From: Piscinibacter sp047600445
GTDB taxonomy: Bacteria > Pseudomonadota > Gammaproteobacteria > Burkholderiales > Burkholderiaceae_C
Assembly (NCBI RefSeq): GCF_047600445.1
Contig: NZ_JASGKT010000002.1
Coordinates: forward strand, 496,001-560,000
Direction of reading: 5' to 3'
Length of the DNA stretch: 64,000 bases
Part shown: positions 34,841 through 43,261 of the stretch, in pieces
Numbering within the stretch: the first letter of the stretch is position 1
How the letters are laid out: each line of letters begins with the position of its first letter
Made by a program: the position numbers and the translations under genes
The notes under the pieces: generated by a model
The model's database searches: none
Told to the model about the DNA's origin: nothing
The model's input: the letters and a program-made list of their open reading frames with translations, nothing else

Positions 34841-35809
34841 GTGGAGACCAAGTGGCTCGAGGACTTCGTCAGCCTGGCCGAGACGCGCAGCTTCTCGCGC
34901 TCGGCGCAGTTGCGCCACGTCACGCAGCCGGCGTTCTCGCGACGCATCCAGGCGCTGGAGGCCTGGGCCGGCATCGACCTGGTCGATCGCTCCTCGTACC
35001 CGACGCGCCTGACGCCGGCCGGCGAGACGCTGCACGCCCAGGCGCTGGAGATCCTCGGCACGCTGCAGGCCACGCGCAACATGATGCGCGGGCACCAGAG
35101 CGGCGCGCAGGACATGATCGACTTCGCGGTGCCGCACTCGCTGGCCTTCAGCTTCTTCCCGCACTGGGTGATGGACCTGCGCCGCCGCTTCGGCGCGGTC
35201 AAGAGCCGGCTGATCACGCTGAACGTGCACGACGCGGTGCTGCAGCTCACCGAGGGGAGCTGCGACCTGCTGATCGCCTACCACCACCCCAGCCAGCCGC
35301 TGCAGCTCGCGCCCGAGCGCTACGAGATGCTCAGCCTCGGCCGCGAGACGCTGGCGCCCTACGCGCGCGGCGACGACGCCGGCGCGCCGCTGTTCCGCCT
35401 GCCCGGCACGGCCGCGCGCCGGGTGCCCTACCTGGGCTATGGCGAGGCGGCCTACCTGGGGCGCCTCGTCGAGGTGATCGCCAAGCAGGCCGCCGTGGCG
35501 CCGCAGCTCGAGCCGATCTACGAGACCGACATGGCCGAGGGCCTGAAGGCCATGGCGCTGGAGGGCCACGGCCTGGCCTTCCTGCCGGCCAGCTCGGTGA
35601 AGAAGGAGCTGAAGAGCCGGCGCCTGGTGCGCGCCGCCGAGCCGGGCCAGTACGAACTGGCGATGGAGGTGCGCATCTACCGCGAGCGCCCCGAACTGGC
35701 GCGCCACCACAAGGCCGGCGCGATGGCGCTGTGGGAGTTTCTGCGCGGCGAGGCGCGCGACGAGACCAGAGGGGAACTACGTGCAAACCCCCAGGCCGCC
35801 GGTCCCTAG
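34841..35809 (+). CDS. LysR-type regulator, HypT-like
   Basis: 322 residues from a GTG. The N-terminal helix-turn-helix ETKWLEDFVSLAETRSFSRSA, then TQPAFSRRIQALE, matches the HypT (YjiE) subgroup. The effector domain follows from about 90 (FAVPHSLAFSFFPHWVMDLRRRF). E. coli HypT responds to hypochlorite; no such inference is safe here. A TACACT at 34827 could be its -10. It is divergent from the MFS transporter and 45 bp upstream of the gltIJKL-type operon, so either could be a target. Confidence 0.88.
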   Translation: METKWLEDFVSLAETRSFSRSAQLRHVTQPAFSRRIQALEAWAGIDLVDRSSYPTRLTPAGETLHAQALEILGTLQATRNMMRGHQSGAQDMIDFAVPHSLAFSFFPHWVMDLRRRFGAVKSRLITLNVHDAVLQLTEGSCDLLIAYHHPSQPLQLAPERYEMLSLGRETLAPYARGDDAGAPLFRLPGTAARRVPYLGYGEAAYLGRLVEVIAKQAAVAPQLEPIYETDMAEGLKAMALEGHGLAFLPASSVKKELKSRRLVRAAEPGQYELAMEVRIYRERPELARHHKAGAMALWEFLRGEARDETRGELRANPQAAGP

Positions 35810-35854
35810 AATGCCGTTTCACTCTCACCTTCACTTTCATTCGCAGGAGTTCGC

Positions 35855-36757
35855 ATGAAGAAGACGATGCTCGTTCAGGCCCTCGCGTTCGCCGCGGCCT
35901 CGCTGGCCTTCGCCGCCCACGCCGACACGCTGAAGAAGATCAAGGACAGCGGCAGCGTGACCATGGGCGTGCGCGAATCCTCCGGCGCCCTGAGCTACAC
36001 GCTCGGCGACGGCAAGTACGCCGGTTTCCACTACGAGATCTGCACGCGCGTGCTGGCCGACATCCAGAAGTCGCTGGGCCTGGCCAAGCTCGACGTGAAG
36101 TACCAGCCGGTCACCTCGCAGAACCGCATCCCGCTGGTGCAGAACGGCACCGTGGACATCGAGTGCGGCTCGACCACCAACTCCGCCGCGCGCCAGAAGG
36201 ACGTGTCCTTCGCCGTCACCACCTACGTCGAGGAAGTGCGCATCGCCGTCAAGGCGAACTCGGGCATCACCTCGATCGCGCAGTTGAAGGACAAGACCGT
36301 CGCCACCACCACCGGAACCACCTCGGTGCAACTGCTGCGCAAGCACGAGCGCGCCAACGGCGTCGACTTCAAGGAGGTGTTCGGCAAGGACCACGCCGAC
36401 AGCTTCCTGCTGATGGAAACCGGCCGCGCCGACGCCTTCGTGATGGACGCGCAGATCCTCGCCGGCAACATCGCCAAGTCGAAGAACCCGGCCGACTTCA
36501 AGATCGTCGGCGAGGTGCTGTCGGTCGAGCCGATCGCGATCATGCTGCGCAAGGACGATCCGGCCTTCAAGAAGGCGGTCGACGCCAGCATCGTCGCGAT
36601 GATGAAGTCCGGCGAGATCGCCAAGCTGTACGACAAGTGGTTCGTGCAGCCGATCCCGCCGGCCAACACCCCGGTGGGCCTGCCGGCCAGCGAGGCCACC
36701 AAGGCGGCCTGGGCGAACCCGAACGACAAGCCGGTCGAAGACTACCTGAAGAAGTAA
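35855..36757 (+). CDS. gltI: Glutamate/aspartate-type ABC transporter, periplasmic binding protein
   Basis: 300 residues with a signal peptide (1-23, MKKTMLVQALAFAAASLAFAAHA) and a class II amino-acid binding fold: VTMGVRESSGALSYT, GFHYEICTRVLADIQK, DIECGSTTNSAARQKDVSFA and KLYDKWFVQPIPP. GltI/AatJ-type proteins bind L-glutamate and L-aspartate, and C-S-T-T-N-S is the conserved ligand-contact stretch. A strong ribosome site (CAGGAG) precedes it. A hairpin follows at 36771, often used to raise binding-protein mRNA over the permease part. Confidence 0.9.
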   Translation: MKKTMLVQALAFAAASLAFAAHADTLKKIKDSGSVTMGVRESSGALSYTLGDGKYAGFHYEICTRVLADIQKSLGLAKLDVKYQPVTSQNRIPLVQNGTVDIECGSTTNSAARQKDVSFAVTTYVEEVRIAVKANSGITSIAQLKDKTVATTTGTTSVQLLRKHERANGVDFKEVFGKDHADSFLLMETGRADAFVMDAQILAGNIAKSKNPADFKIVGEVLSVEPIAIMLRKDDPAFKKAVDASIVAMMKSGEIAKLYDKWFVQPIPPANTPVGLPASEATKAAWANPNDKPVEDYLKK

Positions 36758-36770
36758 GTCAACCCCCTGG

Positions 36771-36801
36771 CAAGCCCGGGGTCCGATGGGCCCGGGGCTT
36801 G
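36771..36801 (+). promoter_or_regulatory. Intercistronic hairpin after gltI
   Basis: CAAGCCCGGG pairs with CCCGGGGCTTG around a loop, with no T-run. It is the type of stem-loop that protects the upstream binding-protein message or partly terminates before the permease genes. Confidence 0.55.
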
Positions 36802-36870
36802 CTTATGCTGGGGGAGCGCGGCACGGGCCGACCGCGCCGCGCTTTTTTTTCGACCGGGAGGAGGGCCGCG

Positions 36871-37611
36871 ATGGCTTTGGACTGGCAGGTGTTCTGCAAG
36901 GACACCATCAGCGGGGACGTGGCGCCGAACTGCTTCGGCGCCAAGGGCGAGCTGACCTATCTCGACTGGATCATCAACGCCTGGGGCTGGACGCTGGCCG
37001 TCTCGCTGCTCGCGCTGGTGGTGGCGCTGGTGGTCGGCGCGCTGATGGGCGTGCTGCGCACCACGCCGAACAAATGGCTGGTCGGCCTGGGCAACGCCTG
37101 GACCGAACTGTTCCGCAACATCCCGCTGCTGGTGCAGGTGTTCCTCTGGTACTACGTGGTGCCGGAGATCTTCCCGGCGCTGAAGTCGCTGCCCAGCATG
37201 ATCCTGGTGGTGTTCGCGCTGGGCTTCTTCACCTCGGCGCGCGTGTCCGAACAGGTGCGCGCCGGCATCCAGGCGCTGCCGCGCGGCCAGCGCTACGCCG
37301 GCCTGGCGGTGGGCCTGACGCTGCCGCAGACCTACCGCTACGTGCTGCTGCCGATGGCCTTTCGCATCGTCATCCCGCCGCTGACCAGCGAGTCGATGAA
37401 CATCGTCAAGAACTCGTCGGTGGCCTTCGCGGTCAGCATCGCCGAACTGACGCAGTTCGCCCTGCAGGCGCAGGAGGAAACCTCGCGCGGCATCGAGATC
37501 TACCTCGCGGTGACGGCGCTGTACTTCATCTCGGCCTTCGCGATCAACCGCATCGCGCTGTTCATCGAGAAGCGGGTACAGGTGCCCGGCATGATCGGAG
37601 GCGGGAAATGA
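36871..37611 (+). CDS. gltJ: Glutamate/aspartate ABC transporter permease GltJ
   Basis: 246 residues with N-terminal WQVFCKDTISGD... and five or so membrane segments. The permease EAA-type loop is seen in ALPRGQRYAGLAVGLTLPQTYRYVLLP. ELFRNIPLLVQVFLWYYVVPEIFP is the His/Glu-permease signature. A good ribosome site (GGGAGGAGGG) precedes it. It pairs with GltK in the membrane. A T-run at 36843-36850 precedes the start. Confidence 0.9.
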   Translation: MALDWQVFCKDTISGDVAPNCFGAKGELTYLDWIINAWGWTLAVSLLALVVALVVGALMGVLRTTPNKWLVGLGNAWTELFRNIPLLVQVFLWYYVVPEIFPALKSLPSMILVVFALGFFTSARVSEQVRAGIQALPRGQRYAGLAVGLTLPQTYRYVLLPMAFRIVIPPLTSESMNIVKNSSVAFAVSIAELTQFALQAQEETSRGIEIYLAVTALYFISAFAINRIALFIEKRVQVPGMIGGGK

Positions 37612-37618
37612 TGTGCTC

Positions 37619-37688
37619 CCACGCTCACATTCGTTCGCTGCCCCCCGAGGGGGCGGATGCCTCCCTCGGGGCAGCCCGGCGGGAGGCA
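37619..37688. repeat. Palindromic repeat between gltJ and gltK
   Basis: CTGCCCCCCGAGGGGGC and CCTCCCTCGGGGCAG form overlapping palindromes that fill the 79-bp gap. Its end carries GGGAGG, the ribosome site of gltK. An in-frame ATG at 37613 would read the whole repeat as 26 extra residues. Confidence 0.6.
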
Positions 37689-37690
37689 TC

Positions 37691-38359
37691 ATGACCCACC
37701 TCGACTTCGCCTTCCTCAACTGGAACGTCATCTCCGCGTTCATCGTCAAGGGCTTCTTCTTCTCGATCCAGCTCACGCTGATCGCGATGGTCGGCGGCAC
37801 CGTGCTGGGCACGCTGCTGGCGCTGATGCGGCTGTCGGGCAAGAAGTGGCTGGTGCTGCCGGCGGCGGCCTACGTCAACACGCTGCGCTCCGTCCCGCTG
37901 GTGATGGTGATCCTGTGGTTCTTCCTGCTGATCCCGATGCTGATCGGCCGGCCGATGGGCGCCGAGCTGTCGGCCATCATCACCTTCACGGTGTTCGAGG
38001 CGGCCTACTACTCGGAGATCATGCGCGCCGGCATCCAGAGCGTGCCCAAGGGGCAGGTGTACGCCGGCTACGCGGTGGGCATGACCTACGCGCAGTGCAT
38101 GAAGCTGGTGGTGCTGCCGCAGGCCTTCCGCAACATGCTGCCGGTGCTGCTGACGCAGACCATCATCCTGTTCCAGGACACCTCGCTGGTGTACGCCATC
38201 GGCGCCTACGACCTGCTCAAGGGCTTCGAGGTGGCCGGCAAGAACTTCAACCGCCCGGTCGAGACCTACCTGGTCGCCGCCGTCGTCTACTTCATCATCT
38301 GCTTCTCGCTGTCGATGCTGGTGCGTCGCCTGCAGAAGAAGATCCAGATCATCCGCTAG
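37691..38359 (+). CDS. gltK: Glutamate/aspartate ABC transporter permease GltK
   Basis: 222 residues from ATG 37691 with GGGAGG seven bases upstream. The permease signature NTLRSVPLVMVILWFFLLIPMLIG and EAA loop SVPKGQVYAGYAVGMTYAQCMKLVVLP are present. An alternative start at 37613 would translate the repeat and is rejected. It forms the membrane channel with GltJ. Confidence 0.9.
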   Translation: MTHLDFAFLNWNVISAFIVKGFFFSIQLTLIAMVGGTVLGTLLALMRLSGKKWLVLPAAAYVNTLRSVPLVMVILWFFLLIPMLIGRPMGAELSAIITFTVFEAAYYSEIMRAGIQSVPKGQVYAGYAVGMTYAQCMKLVVLPQAFRNMLPVLLTQTIILFQDTSLVYAIGAYDLLKGFEVAGKNFNRPVETYLVAAVVYFIICFSLSMLVRRLQKKIQIIR

Positions 38360-38369
38360 GAGGCACGCC

Positions 38370-39104
38370 GTGATCGACATCAAGAACGTGAGCAAGTGGT
38401 ACGGCAGCTTCCAGGTGCTGACCGACTGCACCACCAGCATCAAGAAGGGCGAGGTGGTGGTGGTGTGCGGCCCGTCGGGTTCGGGCAAGAGCACGCTGAT
38501 CAAGACGGTCAACGCGCTGGAGCCGATCCAGAAGGGCGACATCGTCGTCGACGGCATCAGCATCGGCGACCCGAAGACCAACCTGCCCAAGCTGCGCAGC
38601 CGCGTCGGCATGGTGTTCCAGCACTTCGAGCTGTTCCCGCACCTGTCGGTGACCGAGAACCTGACCATCGCGCAGATCAAGGTGCTGGGCCGCACGTCCG
38701 ACGAGGCGAAGAAGCGCGGGCTGAAGATGCTCGAGCGCGTCGGCCTGGCCGCACACAAGGACAAGTTCCCCGGCCAGCTCTCCGGCGGCCAGCAGCAGCG
38801 CGTGGCGATCGCGCGAGCGCTGTCGATGGACCCGATCGTGATGCTGTTCGACGAGCCGACCTCGGCGCTCGACCCCGAGATGGTCGGCGAGGTGCTCGAC
38901 GTGATGGTGCAGCTCGCCCACGAGGGCATGACGATGATGTGCGTCACCCACGAGATGGGCTTCGCCAAGAAGGTCAGCCACCGCGTGATCTTCATGGACG
39001 CCGGCAAGATCGTCGAGGACTGCACCCGGGACGACTTCTTCGGCAATCCCGAGGCGCGCTCGCCGCGCGCGAAGGACTTCCTCTCGAAGATCCTGCAGCA
39101 CTGA
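38370..39104 (+). CDS. gltL: Glutamate/aspartate ABC transporter ATPase GltL
   Basis: 244 residues, GTG start 10 bp after gltK. Walker A GPSGSGKS, the Q-loop MVFQHFELFPHLSV, signature LSGGQQQR, Walker B VMLFDEPTSALDPEM and switch His in VTHEMGFAKKVSHR are all intact. It powers the importer. Confidence 0.93.
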   Translation: MIDIKNVSKWYGSFQVLTDCTTSIKKGEVVVVCGPSGSGKSTLIKTVNALEPIQKGDIVVDGISIGDPKTNLPKLRSRVGMVFQHFELFPHLSVTENLTIAQIKVLGRTSDEAKKRGLKMLERVGLAAHKDKFPGQLSGGQQQRVAIARALSMDPIVMLFDEPTSALDPEMVGEVLDVMVQLAHEGMTMMCVTHEMGFAKKVSHRVIFMDAGKIVEDCTRDDFFGNPEARSPRAKDFLSKILQH

Positions 39105-39145
39105 GGGCCGTCGCGCGCGCGACGGCGCGCCGCGCCCGGCTGCGA

Positions 39146-39151
39146 CACAAT
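39146..39151 (+). promoter_or_regulatory. -10-like CACAAT directly before pyrC
   Basis: It ends 8 bp before the pyrC ATG, so the transcript would have almost no leader. Confidence 0.35.
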
Positions 39152-39159
39152 CGCCGCCC

Positions 39160-40200
39160 ATGAGCGACTTGCGCGACACCCTGACGATCACCCGCCCCGA
39201 CGACTGGCACCTGCACGTGCGCGACGGCGCCGCGATGGCGAGCGTCGTGCCGGCCAGCGCGCGCCAGTTCGGCCGCGCGATCGTCATGCCCAACCTGAAG
39301 CCGCCGGTGACCACCACCGCGCAGGCGCTGGCCTACCGCGAGCGCATCCTCGCCGCGGTGCCCGAGGGCGCGAGCTTCGAGCCGCTGATGACGCTGTACC
39401 TCACCGACAGGCTGCCGCCCGACGAGATTCGCCGCGCGCAGGAGGCCGGCGTGGCGGCGGTCAAGCTCTACCCGGCTGGAGCCACCACCAACAGCGACGC
39501 CGGCGTGACCAGCTTGCACCACTGCCACGAGACGCTCGACACCATGCAGCGCGTGGGCATGCCGCTGCTGGTGCACGGCGAGGTGACCGATCCGGAGGTC
39601 GACCTGTTCGACCGCGAGAAGGTCTTCATCGACCGCCAGCTCATCCCGCTGCGCGCCGACTTCCCCGAGCTGAAGATCGTCGTCGAGCACATCACCACGC
39701 GCGAGGCGGTGCAGTACGTCGGCGAGGCCGGCGCGAAGACCGCCGCGACCATCACCGCGCACCACCTGCTCTACAACCGCAACGCGATCTTCCTCGGCGG
39801 CGTGCGGCCGCACTACTACTGCCTGCCGGTGCTCAAGCGCGAGGAGCACCGCCAGGCGCTCGTCAACGCGGCGACCTCGGGCAGCAGGAAGTTCTTCCTC
39901 GGCACCGACAGCGCGCCGCACGCGGCGGCGCTGAAGGAGCACGCCAGCGGCTGCGCCGGCTGCTACACGGCGCTGTCGGCGCTGGAGCTGTACGCCGAGG
40001 CCTTCGACGCCGTGGGCGCCATCGACAAGCTGGAGGGTTTCGCCAGCGTGCACGGCGCGGCCTTCTACGGCCTGCCGCGCAACACCGGCACGGTGACGCT
40101 CAGGCGCGAGCGCTGGACGCTGCCCGAGACCGTGCCGTTCGGCGATGCGCAACTCAAGCCGCTGCGCGGCGGCGAGGTGCTGAGCTGGAGGCAGGTATGA
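39160..40200 (+). CDS. pyrC: Dihydroorotase (type II)
   Basis: 346 residues. Zinc ligands HLH in DDWHLHVRDG, the lysine (carbamylated) in AAVKLYPAGATTNS, HGEV, EHITTREAV and the Asp of GTDSAPHA identify it. It cyclises carbamoyl aspartate to dihydroorotate. It is followed by a repeat-filled gap. Confidence 0.96.
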   Translation: MSDLRDTLTITRPDDWHLHVRDGAAMASVVPASARQFGRAIVMPNLKPPVTTTAQALAYRERILAAVPEGASFEPLMTLYLTDRLPPDEIRRAQEAGVAAVKLYPAGATTNSDAGVTSLHHCHETLDTMQRVGMPLLVHGEVTDPEVDLFDREKVFIDRQLIPLRADFPELKIVVEHITTREAVQYVGEAGAKTAATITAHHLLYNRNAIFLGGVRPHYYCLPVLKREEHRQALVNAATSGSRKFFLGTDSAPHAAALKEHASGCAGCYTALSALELYAEAFDAVGAIDKLEGFASVHGAAFYGLPRNTGTVTLRRERWTLPETVPFGDAQLKPLRGGEVLSWRQV

Positions 40201-40201
40201 G

Positions 40202-40360
40202 GCGGGCCGAGCGCCGGGCCGCTCCCAAGCCGGCCCCCGCCGGCCCCGAGACGGGGCCGGCACTTCGGCCGTCCATGCCCGCGCAGGCGGGCATGGAGCC
40301 GCGGCCGTCGTTCCCCTCGGGGAATCGGCCGACGTACTCGTCGGACGAGGGGTTGTCATG
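40202..40360. repeat. Composite palindromic repeat ending at a start codon (copy 1)
   Basis: Outer parts (GGGCCGCTCCCAAGCCGG at left; CGGCCGACGTACTCGTCGGA then CGAGGGG at right) match the copy at 56857-56943. The middle holds two extra hairpins, GCCGGCCCCGAGACGGGGC and CCATGCCCGCGCAGGCGGGC, the latter like a common dispersed proteobacterial repeat. The right end supplies the ribosome site and ATG of the NYN gene. Confidence 0.85.
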
Positions 40361-41074
40361 ACTGGCAAGGTGATGCTGCTGATCGACGCCGACAACGTCT
40401 CGGCCGACGTGATCGCGCAGGCGCTCGAGAAGGTGCACGCCGAGCAGGGCGCGATCCACGTGCGGCGCGCCTACTGCACGGCCGAGTCGGCGCAGAAGAA
40501 CCTGGCGCTGTTCAAGCGCCACTCGATCCGCCCGATCGTCAACCTCTCGGCGGGCAAGAACTCCACCGACATCGCGCTGGCCGTCGACGCGCTCGACCTG
40601 GTGCTGGCCGAGCGGCCGGCGCTGGTGGTGATCGTTTCGTCGGACTCCGACTTCGCGCCGCTGGTGATCCGGCTGCGCGAGAAGGGCTGCCGCGTCGAGG
40701 GCATCGGCCAGCAGGGCAAGACCGGCGACGAGACGCAGGCCGTCTACGACGGCTACACGGTGCTGGCGCACGGCAAGGGCGGGCCGGCCGCGAAGGCCGC
40801 GAAGAAGGCGCCCAGGGCCGCGAAGGCGCCGCCCGCGCCGCCACCCGCGCCCGCGCCGCTGCCCGAGGACGTCGAGCGCATCCTGCACGCCGTGCCGGCG
40901 CTGCGCGACGGCGCGCGGCTCGAACTGGGCATTGCCGCCGAGCGGCTGCGCGCGGCCGGCCTGCTGGCCAGGAGCGCGCCGTCGACCAAGCTGTTCAAGA
41001 AGCACCCGCAGCACTTCGTGCTGTCACCCGAGAAACAACCCAACAAAGTGCAGTTTCTCGCCGGCGCGGGATAA
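40358..41074 (+). CDS. NYN-domain (PIN-like) protein with C-terminal OST-HTH-like domain
   Basis: 238 residues. The N-terminal NYN nuclease-like domain shows the acidic residues in LLIDADNVS (D10, D12), TDIALAVDAL and VSSDSDFAPLV. An Ala/Pro/Lys linker (about 145-170) leads to a small winged-helix-like C-terminus (about 170-235, LPEDVERILHAVPAL ... TKLFKKHPQHFVL), resembling OST-HTH/LOTUS. Such proteins are predicted RNA-processing enzymes. It lies 8 bp upstream of the RNase P RNA gene, and the rnpB -10 overlaps its last codons. Confidence 0.85.
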   Translation: MTGKVMLLIDADNVSADVIAQALEKVHAEQGAIHVRRAYCTAESAQKNLALFKRHSIRPIVNLSAGKNSTDIALAVDALDLVLAERPALVVIVSSDSDFAPLVIRLREKGCRVEGIGQQGKTGDETQAVYDGYTVLAHGKGGPAAKAAKKAPRAAKAPPAPPPAPAPLPEDVERILHAVPALRDGARLELGIAAERLRAAGLLARSAPSTKLFKKHPQHFVLSPEKQPNKVQFLAGAG

Positions 41075-41075
41075 T
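41070..41075 (+). promoter_or_regulatory. -10 element (GATAAT) of rnpB
   Basis: GATAAT ends 7 bp before the predicted 5' end of the RNase P RNA, a textbook -10 to start distance. No convincing -35 is visible. Confidence 0.6.
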
Positions 41076-41082
41076 CACGCCC

Positions 41083-41428
41083 GTGAAGCGGGCCAGACCG
41101 CCGCCGGTGCATCCGCCGAAAGGCCGCACGGGAGGAAGGTCCGGACTGCACAGGGCGGCGTAGCAGCCAACGGCTGTCCGGCGTGAGCCGAGGATCAGAG
41201 CAACAGAGACGAGTCGAAGCGGGGCGCAAGCCCCGCCTCGGGTGAAACGGGCAATCTCTACGCGCAGCAACACCGAATAGGCCGGCGATGATGTGGCTCC
41301 GCGGAGCCGGCGGGTAGGTGGCACCGAGCCGTCGCAGCGATGCGCGGCCCAGAGGAATGGCGGTCACGGCGGCAGCTTCGCAAGAAGAAGCCGTTGCACA
41401 GAATCCGGCCTATCGGCCCGCTTCACAA
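41083..41428 (+). ncRNA. rnpB: RNase P RNA (class A)
   Basis: The P1 stem GTGAAGCGGGCC (41083-41094) pairs perfectly with GGCCCGCTTCAC (41415-41426). Conserved cores GAGGAAGGTCCGGACTGCAC (CR-I, 41131 on) and ACAGAAT ... GGCCTATCGGCCC (CR-V and 3' end) are present. At about 345 nt it is the normal bacterial type A size. It is the catalytic RNA of tRNA 5' maturation. Confidence 0.97.
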
Positions 41429-41454
41429 TTATTCGAAGGCCGAGCGCAGCACGC

Positions 41455-42660
41455 ATGAACCCCGACGCAAACAGCCTGTGGCGCGCGCCGCGCTGGGCTT
41501 TGGCCTTGTTGCTGGCCTGCCTGGGCATGCTCGGGCCGTTCTCGATCGACACCTACCTGCCGGCCTTCAGCGGCATCGCGGCGTCGATCGGCGCCACGCC
41601 CACCGAGATGCAGCAGACGCTCTCGGCCTACCTGTTCGGCTTCGCGATCATGAACCTGTTCCACGGCGCGCTGTCCGACAGCTTCGGGCGCCGGCCCGTC
41701 GTGCTGTGGGGCATCGCGGCCTTCGGCGTGGCCTCGGCCGGCTGCGCGCTGGCCAACCACATCGGCGCGCTGGTGTTCTGGCGCGCGGTGCAGGGCATGT
41801 CGGCAGGCGCCGGCATCGTGGTGTCGCGCGCGGTGATACGCGACATGTTCCCGCCCGCCGACGCGCAGCGCGTGATGTCGCAGGTGACGATCTACTTCGG
41901 CGTCGCGCCGGCGGTGGCGCCGATGGTCGGCGGCTTCCTGTTCGTGCACGCCAACTGGCACGCGATCTTCTGGTTCCTCACCGCCGTGGCCGCGATCCTC
42001 TGGCTGGCCAACTGGAAACTGCTGCCCGAGACGCTGCACGCCACGCACAAGCAGCCCTTCAACGTGCCGCACCTGCTGCGCGGCTACTGGCAGCTGATGT
42101 CCAACCCGCGCTTCTTCATGCTCGCGCTGGCCAGCGGCATACCGTTCAACGGCATGTTCCTCTACGTGCTGTCGGCGCCGGTGTTCCTCGGCGAGCTGCT
42201 GCACCTCGCGCCGGGCGAGTTCTTCTGGTTCTTCACGCTGACCATCGCCGGCATCATGGCCGGCTCCTTCCTGTCCGGGCGGCTGGCCGGGCGCATCAAG
42301 CCCAAGCACCAGATCCGCCACGGCTTCGTGGTGATGCTGCTGGTGTCGCTGGCCAACGTCGCGCTGAACCTGCTGTTCGAGCCGAGCGCGTGGTGGGCGC
42401 TGTGGCCGATCGCGATCTTCGCCTTCGGCTGGGCGCTGATGGTGCCGGTGGTCACGCTGATGGTGCTCGACCTCGCGCCCGACCGGCGCGGCATGGCCAG
42501 CTCGCTGCAGGCCTGCGTGGGCAGCGTGGCCAACGGCTTCGTCGCCGGCGTGATCGCGCCGCTGGTGATGCATTCGGCGATCGCGCTGGCGGTCGCCTCG
42601 CTGCTGATGATGAGCATCGGCATCGTCGCCTGGGTGTGGGTCAAGCCGCGCGTGAGCTGA
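41455..42660 (+). CDS. MFS transporter, Bcr/CflA drug-resistance family
   Basis: 401 residues, 12 predicted membrane segments. The DHA1 Bcr/CflA pattern DTYLPAFSGIAASIGATPTEMQQTLSAYLFGFA, then HGALSDSFGRRPV (motif A), and the central GMSAGAGIVVSRAVIRDMFP are well conserved. Members export bicyclomycin, chloramphenicol or amino acids; the substrate here is unknown. The ATG chosen (41455) lies 27 bp after the rnpB end. Confidence 0.92.
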   Translation: MNPDANSLWRAPRWALALLLACLGMLGPFSIDTYLPAFSGIAASIGATPTEMQQTLSAYLFGFAIMNLFHGALSDSFGRRPVVLWGIAAFGVASAGCALANHIGALVFWRAVQGMSAGAGIVVSRAVIRDMFPPADAQRVMSQVTIYFGVAPAVAPMVGGFLFVHANWHAIFWFLTAVAAILWLANWKLLPETLHATHKQPFNVPHLLRGYWQLMSNPRFFMLALASGIPFNGMFLYVLSAPVFLGELLHLAPGEFFWFFTLTIAGIMAGSFLSGRLAGRIKPKHQIRHGFVVMLLVSLANVALNLLFEPSAWWALWPIAIFAFGWALMVPVVTLMVLDLAPDRRGMASSLQACVGSVANGFVAGVIAPLVMHSAIALAVASLLMMSIGIVAWVWVKPRVS

Positions 42661-42687
42661 CAATCCGCCGCATCCAGGAGCCGCGTC

Positions 42688-43257
42688 ATGACCTTGCTGA
42701 TCCTCGGCCTCGTGATCTTCCTCGGCGTGCATTCGGCGTCCATCGTCGCGCCGGCGTGGCGCGACGCGCGCGCCGCTCGCCTCGGCGAGAACGCCTGGAA
42801 GGGCCTGTACTCGCTGGCTGCGCTGGCCGGCTTCGTGCTGATCGTCGTCGGCTACGGCCAGGCCCGGCAGGCGCCGGTGGCCCTGTACGTTCCTCCGCTC
42901 GCGCTGCGCCACGTGGCGCTGCTGCTGATGCTGCCGGTGTTCCCGCTGCTGCTGGCGGCCTACCTGCCCGGGCGCATCAAGACGGCGGCCAAGCACCCGA
43001 TGCTGGTGGCCACCAAGCTGTGGGCGCTGGCGCACGTGCTGGCCAACGGCAACCTCGCCGACGTGCTGCTGTTCGGCGGCTTCCTCGCCTGGGCGGTGGC
43101 GGACCGCATCTCGATGAAACGCCGCGTGCAGCGGCCGCTGCCCGGCGCGCCGGCCGGGCGCTTCAACGACGCGATCGTGGTGCTGCTCGGGCTGGCGCTG
43201 TACGGCTGGTTCGTGATGGCGGGGCACCGCTGGCTGATCGGCATGCCCTTGATCTGA
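42688..43257 (+). CDS. NnrU family membrane protein
   Basis: 189 residues with five or six membrane segments and NnrU-type sequence GLVIFLGVHSASIVAPAWRD, HPMLVATKLWALAHVLANGNLADVLLFGGFLAWAV. NnrU proteins were first seen with nitric oxide reduction genes and are related to isoprenylcysteine methyltransferase-like membrane folds; none of those genes is here. Convergent with the acyl-CoA synthetase, 4 bp apart. Confidence 0.85.
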   Translation: MTLLILGLVIFLGVHSASIVAPAWRDARAARLGENAWKGLYSLAALAGFVLIVVGYGQARQAPVALYVPPLALRHVALLLMLPVFPLLLAAYLPGRIKTAAKHPMLVATKLWALAHVLANGNLADVLLFGGFLAWAVADRISMKRRVQRPLPGAPAGRFNDAIVVLLGLALYGWFVMAGHRWLIGMPLI

Positions 43258-43261
43258 GCCT

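Noticed and set aside
31660..36870. Very long open frame on the plus strand across the ABC exporter and LysR region
   Set aside because: It is a GC-rich shadow (Arg/Ala/Gly-rich, no domain) of real genes in other frames; only the part from 36871 is gltJ.
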